This document shows, piece by piece, positions 1 through 5,082 of a stretch of DNA of 5,082 nt; the first letter of the stretch is position 1; the number at the start of each line of letters is the position of its first letter. The DNA lies in contig JAEZGU010000164.1 in the NCBI GenBank assembly GCA_023416855.1, forward strand, positions 1 through 5,082, in the 5' to 3' direction. Both the position numbers and the translations under genes were made by a program. Below the pieces are notes generated by a model. The model did not search any database and had not been told where the DNA came from. It saw only the letters and a list, made by a program, of their open reading frames with translations. Source of the DNA: Bacillota bacterium (GTDB lineage: Bacteria > Bacillota > Clostridia > Tissierellales > Sedimentibacteraceae).

Positions 1-979
1 ATTTAAAGGATCAATTGAAGAAATTCACAGAGAAACAGATCCAATGAAAATACCTGGTCATCCTGCCAATGTATTATATCTTGAAAATAGAGAAATTGAA
101 AAAATAATAGACAACATAATTAAACCAAATTTAGAAAAATCAGATGGAGATTCAATTGAAAAATTAAAAGAAGGATTTGAACAGCTACTAAAAATAGATA
201 TCCATTATTCTAAAAAGGAAAACCTTTTATTCCCATACATGGAGAAATACGGCATAACTGCACCACCAAAAGTTATGTGGGGTGTTGATGATGAAATTAG
301 AGATGATTTAAAAATTGTGTACGCTGATTTATCATATGGATACATAAATGAAGAAATAAAACAAAGAATTGAAGATGTAATAAATCGCGTTAAGGAAATG
401 ATTTTTAAAGAAGAAAACATTATGATTCCAATGCTATTAGACGTAATGACACAGGACGAATGGAAAAAGGCAGCTGATAATAGCGATGAAATAGGACATA
501 TGCTAAGATGGGTTCCAGAATGGAAGCCAGATTTGGAAGCAAAGGAAGAAATTAAAGAAGTAATGGCAGAGCCGGGTTCGATTACACTTCCTTCAGGAGT
601 TTTTAATGCAGAAGAACTAACACACATGCTAAACACATTGCCGTTTGATATTACTTTTGTAGATAAGGATGATAAAGTTAAATATTTTTCTGAAAGCAGC
701 GAAAGAATTTTCCCAAGACCAAGAACTATAATTGGCAGAAATGTTTCAAACTGTCATCCACCTGCAAGCGTACATATTGTTGAAGATATTGTTAATGATT
801 TTAAATCAGGGAAAAAAGATCATGAGGATTTCTGGATTAATATGAAGGATAGATATATTTTAATTCGTTATTATGCAGTGAGAAATGAAAAAGGTGAATA
901 TTTAGGAACAGTTGAAGTATCTCAGGATATTAAGCCAATACAAGAAATTACAGGAGAAAAGAGATTAGTAACTGAGTAG
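1..979 (+). CDS. DUF438 / hemerythrin HHE / PAS-domain protein (5' end outside window)
   Basis: This is a partial gene. The frame is open from the first base (first full codon at base 2) and ends at TAG 977-979, giving 325 visible residues. Residues below are counted from the Met at base 44. I treat that Met as internal, because the 14 codons before it are open, read like the family (FKGSIEEIHRETDP) and have no Shine-Dalgarno. A hemerythrin-like helical bundle spans about 1-160, with GHP at 5-7, HYSKKENLLFP at 54-64, MWGVDDEIR at 78-86 and FKEENIMIPM at 121-130. A PAS domain (PAS_10 type) spans about 195-300, with FVDKDDKVKYFS and the NCHPP motif at 236-240. In the family a DUF438 domain precedes these, so roughly 80 N-terminal residues are probably missing. 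HHE domains usually carry a di-iron or other metal site and PAS domains bind ligands or cofactors, so a cytoplasmic O2, redox or NO sensor is a reasonable inference. No output domain such as a kinase or DNA-binding domain is visible. It lies 21 bases upstream of glpK and is probably co-transcribed with it. Confidence 0.88.
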   Translation, partial: FKGSIEEIHRETDPMKIPGHPANVLYLENREIEKIIDNIIKPNLEKSDGDSIEKLKEGFEQLLKIDIHYSKKENLLFPYMEKYGITAPPKVMWGVDDEIRDDLKIVYADLSYGYINEEIKQRIEDVINRVKEMIFKEENIMIPMLLDVMTQDEWKKAADNSDEIGHMLRWVPEWKPDLEAKEEIKEVMAEPGSITLPSGVFNAEELTHMLNTLPFDITFVDKDDKVKYFSESSERIFPRPRTIIGRNVSNCHPPASVHIVEDIVNDFKSGKKDHEDFWINMKDRYILIRYYAVRNEKGEYLGTVEVSQDIKPIQEITGEKRLVTE

Positions 980-1000
980 TAAATATGGGGGAGGGCTCTG

Positions 1001-2473
1001 ATGAAGAAATACGTTCTTGCATTAGATCAAGGAACTACAAGTTCACGGGCAATACTTTTTGATAGAAACGGTACAATTGTCAAATCAGCTCAGCATGAAT
1101 TCAAACAAATATATCCAAAACCCGGATGGGTTGAACATGATCCTTTAGAAATCTTGGAAACTCAGCTAATTTCTGCTAAAGAGGCTATAAGTAATATTAA
1201 CCCTGAAGAAATATCATGCATAGGTATTACAAATCAAAGAGAAACTACTGTCTTGTGGGATAAGAACACGGGAAAGCCCGTTTATAATGCAATAGTTTGG
1301 CAAAGCAGACAAACATCAGAAATATGTGATGAATTAAAAAGGACGGGAATTGAGCCTTATATAAACGAAAATACAGGTTTAGTAATTGACGCATATTTCT
1401 CAGGGACAAAAATCAAATGGATATTGGATAATGTGTCAGGGGTTAGGGAAAAGGTAAAAAACGGAGACATATTATTTGGAACAATAGATACATGGTTAAT
1501 CTGGAATTTAAGTGACAGAAAAATTCATGTAACGGATTATTCAAATGCATCAAGAACGATGATTTATAACATAAAAGAGTTAAAATGGGATGAAAAAATT
1601 CTTGATGCTCTAAATATCCCTAAATCTTTATTGCCTGAAGTAAGAAATTCTTCTGAATTTTACGATAATACTAATAGAGATGTTTTTGGAGCATCAATAC
1701 CAATATCAGGTATTGCAGGTGATCAGCAATCTGCTTTGTTTGGACAGCTTTGTTTCCAAGAAGGAATGGTTAAAAACACATATGGAACAGGTTGTTTCAT
1801 GCTTATGAATACAGGAGAAAAAATAGTAAAATCTCACAATGGTCTTATTACTACCATTGCTTGGGGGATAGACGGCAAGGTAGAATATGCTTTGGAGGGA
1901 TCAATTTTTGTTGCGGGTGCAGCAATCCAATGGCTTAGAGATGAATTAAAATTAATTCATGATGCTAAAGATTCTGAATACTTTGCAAATAAGGTTGAAG
2001 ATAATAATGGTGTATATGTAGTTCCTGCTTTTACCGGACTTGGTGCACCATATTGGGATATGTATGCAAGAGGAGCTATTGTAGGGTTAACAAGAGGTGT
2101 CAATCGAAACCACATTATAAGAGCTACTCTTGAATCAATTGCATATCAAACAAAAGATATCATTGAGGCCATGGTAGATGATTCGGGAATTAATTTAACT
2201 GCATTAAAAGTTGACGGCGGAGCTTCATCTAATAATTTTTTAATGCAATTTCAATCAGATATACTTAATGTTAATATAGAACGTCCGGATGTTACTGAAA
2301 CTACGGCGCTTGGGGCAGCATACTTAGCAGGCTTGGCAGTAGGTTTTTGGAAGTCAAAGGGTGAAATTGTTCAAAATTGGAGTATTAATAGAAAATTTAA
2401 ACCTGAAATGAATGATGAAATTAGGGATAAACTATATAGTGGTTGGAAAAAGGCAGTTACAAGAACAATGTAA
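1001..2473 (+). CDS. glpK: Glycerol kinase
   Basis: Cytoplasmic FGGY-family kinase that uses ATP to convert glycerol to sn-glycerol 3-phosphate for glycolysis and lipid synthesis. It is full length at 490 residues (the family is usually about 495-505). The N-terminal phosphate-binding loop is LALDQGTTSSRA at 6-17. The glycerol-binding residues are R80-E81 (in NQRET), Y132 and the catalytic base D241 (in GIAGDQQSALFG). FGGY signature 1 is YFSGTKIKWILDN at 132-144, and signature 2 lies at about 358-378 (GAIVGLTRG...ATLE). The adenosine-binding motif VDGGASSNNFLMQFQSD is at 404-420. The ATG at 1001 follows GGGGGAGGG (987-995) by 5 bases. The histidine phosphorylated by HPr in Enterococcus and Bacillus GlpK, 14 residues before the catalytic Asp, is aspartate here (D227). 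The arginine and glycines of the E. coli fructose-1,6-bisphosphate loop are not evident either. No glpF, glpD or glpO lies beside it in the window. Confidence 0.98.
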   Translation: MKKYVLALDQGTTSSRAILFDRNGTIVKSAQHEFKQIYPKPGWVEHDPLEILETQLISAKEAISNINPEEISCIGITNQRETTVLWDKNTGKPVYNAIVWQSRQTSEICDELKRTGIEPYINENTGLVIDAYFSGTKIKWILDNVSGVREKVKNGDILFGTIDTWLIWNLSDRKIHVTDYSNASRTMIYNIKELKWDEKILDALNIPKSLLPEVRNSSEFYDNTNRDVFGASIPISGIAGDQQSALFGQLCFQEGMVKNTYGTGCFMLMNTGEKIVKSHNGLITTIAWGIDGKVEYALEGSIFVAGAAIQWLRDELKLIHDAKDSEYFANKVEDNNGVYVVPAFTGLGAPYWDMYARGAIVGLTRGVNRNHIIRATLESIAYQTKDIIEAMVDDSGINLTALKVDGGASSNNFLMQFQSDILNVNIERPDVTETTALGAAYLAGLAVGFWKSKGEIVQNWSINRKFKPEMNDEIRDKLYSGWKKAVTRTM

Positions 2474-2500
2474 AGATCAAGACACAGTCTAATAATATTT

Positions 2501-2505
2501 GGAGG
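2501..2505 (+). promoter_or_regulatory. Shine-Dalgarno of the aminopeptidase gene (decides its start)
   Basis: GGAGG lies 5 bases before the ATG at 2511. An in-frame TTG at 2499 would lengthen the protein by four residues, but this ribosome-binding site would then fall inside its own first codons. The start at 2511 is therefore preferred. Confidence 0.9.
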
Positions 2506-2510
2506 ATTTA

Positions 2511-3749
2511 ATGGATAGGAATTTTTTTGTAAATAATAGAAAAAAGTTTGCTGAGAAAATGGAGGATTTTTCAACTGCAGTGTTCTTTTCAGGAAAAGCG
2601 CCAAGACAAAGTGCTGACCAAGAATATGATTTTTCTGTAGACAGAAACTTCTTTTATTTAACTGGTATCGATATGGAAAACATGGTATTGCTTATTAATA
2701 AAATTAATGGCAAATCTACTGAGTTGCTATATATACCTCCAGTAGACGAACATTATGAAAAATGGTTTGGAATATTAATGAAGACAGAGGAAGCTAAGGA
2801 TATATCCGGTATTGAATCGGTTCAAAACAGAGATAGCTTTATGGATGAATTAGCAAAGCGATTATCTTCTGCTGACAGACCTGACAATGTTTATATTTTT
2901 TCATATATTTCCGATAAGGATGAGCCATATGATAATTACAGGAGCTTGGCTCATTGGATTAGAAATCAATATCCAGCAATTAATATAAAAAGCTCTCTTG
3001 ATATTATGACTGATTTAAGAGGCTCAAAATCAGAAGAGGAAATTAATGAAATAAAAACAGCTATTGGATATACAAAGGAAGCTTTAGAATTTGTTATGAA
3101 AAATTTAAAGCCGGGTAAGTTTGAGTATCAAGTAAGAGCTGATTTTGAATATCAGCTTGGTCTTAGAGGCTCAAAACCAAGCTTCAAAACTATTGGTGCT
3201 TCAGGTGAAAAGGCAGTAATTTTGCATTACATAGATTTAAAACAAAAAATACAGGACAACAGCTTAATACTTCTTGACTTAGGTGCTCTTTCTAATAATT
3301 ACGCATCTGATATAACAAGAACATATCCTGTAAACGGCAAATTTACACAAAGGCAAAAGGATATATACAACATAGTTTTAGAAGCGCAAGAAGTTGCAAT
3401 GGATAAAATGCATGTAGGCGCTGCTGAAAGTGATGTAAATGATGCAGTTAAAAAATATTTTGCAAAAAGCTTGAAATCAATTAATCTTATTTCGGATGAC
3501 AAGGATGTAGATAAATATTATTATCATGGTATAGGTCACCCTGTGGGACTTGATGTGCATGATTTAAGAAGAAGAGACAAAACAATTCAAGAGAATAATG
3601 TTTATACAGTAGAACCGGGACTTTATATAAAAGAACAAGGAATTGGCATTAGAATTGAAGATAATGTTTGGGTGACAAAAAATGGATTAATTAATTTATC
3701 ATCTAATATTATTAAAACTGTAAATGACATTGAAAACTTTATGAAGTAA
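2511..3749 (+). CDS. pepP: Xaa-Pro aminopeptidase (aminopeptidase P, M24B family)
   Basis: Cytoplasmic metallopeptidase that removes an N-terminal residue preceding proline, helping to recycle peptides. With the ATG at 2511 it has 412 residues, within the family range (E. coli PepP is about 440). The N-terminal AMP_N domain (about 3-135) includes the typical DRNFFYLTGID at 44-54. The C-terminal 'pita-bread' M24 domain (about 178-405) has all five dinuclear metal ligands: D256 (LLDLGA), D267 (ASDITRTYPV), H343 (HGIGHPVGLDVHD), E368 (TVEPGLY) and E383 (IRIEDN). It also has the substrate-site histidines H239 and H350. The metals are usually Mn2+. Nothing is truncated or frameshifted. The gene starts 37 bases after glpK with no terminator between them, so it is probably the last gene of the same transcript, which ends at the hairpin at 3753-3790. 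A prolidase specificity (dipeptides only) is possible, but the AMP_N domain and length favour aminopeptidase P. No signal peptide is seen. Confidence 0.94.
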   Translation: MDRNFFVNNRKKFAEKMEDFSTAVFFSGKAPRQSADQEYDFSVDRNFFYLTGIDMENMVLLINKINGKSTELLYIPPVDEHYEKWFGILMKTEEAKDISGIESVQNRDSFMDELAKRLSSADRPDNVYIFSYISDKDEPYDNYRSLAHWIRNQYPAINIKSSLDIMTDLRGSKSEEEINEIKTAIGYTKEALEFVMKNLKPGKFEYQVRADFEYQLGLRGSKPSFKTIGASGEKAVILHYIDLKQKIQDNSLILLDLGALSNNYASDITRTYPVNGKFTQRQKDIYNIVLEAQEVAMDKMHVGAAESDVNDAVKKYFAKSLKSINLISDDKDVDKYYYHGIGHPVGLDVHDLRRRDKTIQENNVYTVEPGLYIKEQGIGIRIEDNVWVTKNGLINLSSNIIKTVNDIENFMK

Positions 3750-3752
3750 TAA

Positions 3753-3790
3753 AAAAAGTATGGAAGAGCATTAGCTCATCCATACTTTTT
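3753..3790. terminator. Bidirectional intrinsic terminator between convergent genes
   Basis: An inverted repeat pairs AAAAAGTATGG (3753-3763) with CCATACTTTTT (3780-3790). After an A-T pair and one A/A mismatch, the inner stem GAGC/GCTC closes an ATTA loop (3770-3773). Read on +, the hairpin ends in a T run (3786-3790). Read on -, the A run 3751-3757 supplies the U tract. It sits between the stop of pepP (3749) and the stop of the PHP gene, whose TAA overlaps the last two bases of the stem. It can therefore serve both transcripts. Confidence 0.9.
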
Positions 3791-4601
3791 AAAACTCTAT
3801 ATTATTTACACCATAATCTCCTATTTCAACATTCCAGGTAGTTAAATCAATACCGTGCCAATCAGTACCACCTGTTTTTATTAAATCATGTTTTAAAGCA
3901 AACTCTTCGTATTTTTTTACCAATATTTCATTGTGATGAGGATAATAAACTTCTATGGCTCTTAGACCGTGAGGTAAAAGTAATTCCATTTCCTTTATGT
4001 CTGAAATACCAACTCTTGCAGGGTGAGCAAAGCTTGCAATACCTTTAGCCTGGTTAATAACTTCAACGGCCTCTGATGGATGAACCGGGAATTTATCTAT
4101 AAAATGGCTGTTGTAGTGCCTTACCTTAGTGTTGAAAAATTCCGGCCAGTCTTTTAAAGTATAAGGGTATCCGTTAGCAATCATTGCTTTTAAAATATCC
4201 GGTAAAGACATTGCTTGTTTAAACTCAGCAAATTTAATTATTTTGTTTATATCAAGATCAACAAAGTTATTCTTAAACAAATAATTATAATGTTCTAAAA
4301 ATGTTTGGTTATAATAATTGCTTATAATGCTTAACAAGTCTTGAAGTTGACTGTTTAAAATATCTATATTGTAACCAAGGATGTGTATGATGTGTCCATT
4401 TGAAACAGATGATATTTCCACAGCGGGAATTACATTTATATTATTTAATTTTGCTTTTTCCTTTATTTCAACCACTCCATAAGTAGTATCGTGGTCAGTT
4501 AATGCAATAGTAGGTATGTTTTTTTCTTTTACTATTTTTAAAATATCATCTATGGAATCAGTTCCATCTGAAAATTTGGAATGAACGTGTAAATCAATCA
4601 T
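3789..4601 (-). CDS. PHP-domain metal-dependent phosphoesterase (RNase AM / nucleoside 3',5'-bisphosphate phosphatase type)
   Basis: This 270-residue cytoplasmic protein has a complete PHP active site. Motif I is DLHVHSKFSDGT (H5, H7, D12), motif II is ALTDHD (H37), then E62 in PAVEISS, H73 in HILGY, H193 in FAHPAR and D247/H249 in GTDWHG. This set matches the trinuclear-metal PHP phosphoesterases that include E. coli YciV (RNase AM) and bacterial 3',5'-nucleotide phosphatases, which are about 270-295 residues long. It has no polymerase or other attached domain, so it is not a DNA polymerase PHP domain. The length and the FAHPAR motif also argue against histidinol phosphatase, though substrate cannot be decided from sequence. 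A helical insert at about 85-175 sits between the fifth and seventh motifs, as in relatives. The ATG (complement of 4599-4601) is preceded by AGGAG (4608-4612) with a 6-base spacer. The gene is monocistronic, with its own promoter just upstream and a shared terminator at its 3' end. Confidence 0.9.
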   Translation of the reverse strand: MIDLHVHSKFSDGTDSIDDILKIVKEKNIPTIALTDHDTTYGVVEIKEKAKLNNINVIPAVEISSVSNGHIIHILGYNIDILNSQLQDLLSIISNYYNQTFLEHYNYLFKNNFVDLDINKIIKFAEFKQAMSLPDILKAMIANGYPYTLKDWPEFFNTKVRHYNSHFIDKFPVHPSEAVEVINQAKGIASFAHPARVGISDIKEMELLLPHGLRAIEVYYPHHNEILVKKYEEFALKHDLIKTGGTDWHGIDLTTWNVEIGDYGVNNIEF

Positions 4602-4629
4602 AAGCTGCTCCTAATCTTTATAAATTATA

Positions 4630-4638
4630 ATTATATCA
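4630..4638 (-). promoter_or_regulatory. Extended -10 promoter for the PHP gene
   Basis: On the minus strand this reads TGATATAAT, a perfect TATAAT with the TGn extension. The hexamer at the expected -35 position (4653-4658, TAGCAA) is poor, which is tolerated by extended -10 promoters. Transcription would begin near 4623 and give a leader of about 20 bases containing the AGGAG at 4608-4612. The region is very AT-rich, so chance matches are possible, but the placement fits well. Confidence 0.55.
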
Positions 4639-4696
4639 CTTTTAAAATTATTTTGCTATATTTAATCAAATTTTAATAATTTGCTAATCAACTGTG

Positions 4697-4733
4697 AATA
4701 TATTGAGTGTAATATATTAGTAAATTGAATAAT
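4697..4733 (+). promoter_or_regulatory. Candidate promoter region with paired palindromes, upstream of the small membrane protein
   Basis: The palindrome AATATATT occurs twice, at 4697-4704 and 4711-4718, separated by GAGTGT. The two copies together make an inverted repeat centred at about 4707-4708. A -35-like TTGAGT (4703-4708) overlaps it. The only -10 candidates at workable spacing are weak: TGAATA at 4726-4731 (17-base spacer) and AATAAT at 4728-4733 (19-base spacer). The gene needs a promoter in this divergent region, but which bases form it is uncertain. Confidence 0.3.
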
Positions 4734-4753
4734 TATATAAAAGGAGATGTAAT

Positions 4754-4975
4754 ATGGATATATTAATTGGACTATTTGTATTTTTCGTATGTATAGTTGC
4801 TGCTATAAATATTGGAGTTGTTTTATTAAAGGTAATATTCACAATTATAGGAGCTGTAATAGGACTTTTTGTGATAATTATGTTGATACCTTTAGGCATT
4901 GGATTTTTGTTAATCCCTGCAATAATCATAGGTATAATAGTGGCTATAGTAAAGTTAATTCAAATGATATTTTAA
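4754..4975 (+). CDS. Small hydrophobic membrane protein of unknown function
   Basis: This 73-residue protein is almost entirely Ile, Leu, Val, Phe and Gly. Its only charged residues are D2, K26 and K67. The likely layout is a membrane segment at about 3-25, then an uncharged stretch at 27-66 long enough for two further segments. Prolines at 46 and 55 and glycines at 48 and 50 may form a turn or hairpin there. Lys26 and Lys67 would sit at membrane edges. There is no cysteine motif, signal-peptidase site or soluble domain. AAGGAG at 4741-4746 with a 7-base spacer before the ATG supports real translation, and this is the only frame here with such a site. I do not recognise a named family. Similar small Ile-rich membrane proteins occur in clostridia, some loosely labelled phage-shock or stress proteins, but nothing here proves that role. 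It is transcribed divergently from the PHP gene and appears to stand alone. Confidence 0.75.
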   Translation: MDILIGLFVFFVCIVAAINIGVVLLKVIFTIIGAVIGLFVIIMLIPLGIGFLLIPAIIIGIIVAIVKLIQMIF

Positions 4976-4995
4976 AGTTTAAAATACTTTATTAG

Positions 4996-5025
4996 TATTG
5001 AATTTATTTATGGACAAATTCAATA
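4996..5025. repeat. 10-bp perfect inverted repeat, possible weak terminator or operator
   Basis: TATTGAATTT (4996-5005) and AAATTCAATA (5016-5025) are exact reverse complements around a 10-base loop. The stem lies 20 bases after the small membrane protein gene, so it may help end that transcript, but it is AT-rich and no T run follows. Its right arm touches the -35 element of the next promoter at base 5016, so a regulator-binding role is also possible. Confidence 0.4.
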
Positions 5026-5038
5026 AATGTTGTATACT
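5011..5038 (+). promoter_or_regulatory. Sigma-A-type promoter for the gene starting at 5074
   Basis: TGGACA (5011-5016, one mismatch to TTGACA) and TATACT (5033-5038, one mismatch to TATAAT) are spaced by 16 bases. Transcription would start near 5045, leaving a short leader of about 29 bases with GGAG at 5064-5067. Confidence 0.6.
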
Positions 5039-5062
5039 GTAAATGCATATTATACACAGTAT
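5034..5062. promoter_or_regulatory. Operator-like inverted repeat over the -10 and start site
   Basis: ATACTGT (5034-5040) and ACAGTAT (5056-5062) are perfect reverse complements with a 15-base spacer. The left arm overlaps the -10 hexamer and the right arm ends one base before the GGAG. Protein bound here would block the promoter and the start of transcription. The partner regulator is not known from this window. Confidence 0.4.
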
Positions 5063-5073
5063 CGGAGAAGAAA

Positions 5074-5082
5074 ATGAAATTA
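5074..5082 (+). CDS. Start of a further gene, cut by the window edge
   Basis: Only three codons are visible (M-K-L). The call rests on the ATG at 5074, GGAG at 5064-5067 with a 6-base spacer, and a good promoter about 35 bases upstream. The product cannot be named from three residues. Confidence 0.55.

Noticed and set aside
44..46. ATG at 44 as the true start of the first gene
   Set aside because: The same frame is open back to the window edge, the 14 codons before it read like the DUF438/HHE family, and no Shine-Dalgarno precedes it. The gene begins outside the window.
205..636. Minus-strand 143-codon open frame inside the first gene
   Set aside because: It lies antisense to a well-supported coding frame, has a Ser/Ile-rich composition typical of a reversed AT-rich gene, and matches no recognisable domain.
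2480..2490. Small hairpin AGAC-ACA-GTCT between glpK and pepP
   Set aside because: The stem is only 4 bp and no T run follows, so it is not a credible terminator.
2499..2501. TTG at 2499 as the start of the aminopeptidase
   Set aside because: It would place the GGAGG ribosome-binding site inside the coding region. The ATG at 2511 is correctly spaced from that site.
2371..2604. Minus-strand open frame across the glpK-pepP junction
   Set aside because: It is antisense to both genes, has no recognisable motif, and would occupy the pepP translation start region.
3299..3502. Minus-strand open frame inside the aminopeptidase gene
   Set aside because: It is a shadow of the catalytic M24 domain, which includes D267 in this stretch.
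4717..4995. Alternative frames over the small membrane protein (minus 4717-4929, plus 4789-4995)
   Set aside because: Neither is as well supported as the frame at 4754, which has AAGGAG at the right distance and a coherent membrane-protein composition.
4973..4999. Two 6-bp hairpins (TAAAGT/ACTTTA and AATACT/AGTATT) after the small membrane protein gene
   Set aside because: They are short, AT-only or nearly so, mutually exclusive and lack a T tract. They are expected by chance in such AT-rich sequence.
1..5082. Mobile element, CRISPR array, tRNA, rRNA or defence system
   Set aside because: I saw no transposase or recombinase reading frame, no spaced direct repeats, no tRNA-like cloverleaf and no defence-family proteins. 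The genes present are intact metabolic or housekeeping genes.

Overview
The window is AT-rich bacterial DNA. Its genes are tightly packed, have strong Shine-Dalgarno sequences (GGGGGAGGG, GGAGG, AGGAG, AAGGAG), and encode proteins of low-GC Gram-positive type. This best fits a low-GC anaerobic member of the Bacillota, probably class Clostridia. The DUF438/hemerythrin/PAS protein supports this, because the family is common in anaerobic Firmicutes. The genus cannot be fixed from this sequence alone.

Layout: (1) Bases 1-3749 hold three co-directional + strand genes: the 3' part of a DUF438-hemerythrin-PAS protein, glycerol kinase (glpK) and an aminopeptidase P (pepP-like). They are separated by only 21 and 37 bases, with no terminator visible between them, so they probably share a transcript. 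(2) Bases 3753-3790 form a strong hairpin flanked by A and T runs, which works as a terminator in both directions between pepP and the convergent gene. (3) Bases 3789-4601, minus strand, encode a PHP-domain metallophosphoesterase of the RNase AM / nucleoside-bisphosphate phosphatase type. (4) Bases 4602-4753 are a divergent, very AT-rich intergenic region. It has a good extended -10 promoter for the PHP gene and a pair of 8-bp palindromes upstream of the next gene. (5) Bases 4754-4975, +, encode a 73-residue, almost wholly hydrophobic membrane protein of unknown function. (6) Bases 4976-5082 contain a 10-bp inverted repeat, a sigma-A-like promoter, an operator-like inverted repeat (ATACTGT-N15-ACAGTAT) and the first three codons of another + strand gene that runs off the window.

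The genes are mostly ordinary housekeeping or metabolic functions: glycerol phosphorylation, removal of N-terminal residues before proline, and nucleotide or RNA-end turnover. I did not find a convincing novel defence or mobile system. The points most worth a second look are the redox- or O2-sensor-like protein directly upstream of glpK, the loss in GlpK of the histidine that HPr phosphorylates in other Firmicutes, and the operator-like repeat over the promoter of the gene that starts at the right edge. No stretch over 300 bases lacks a gene.
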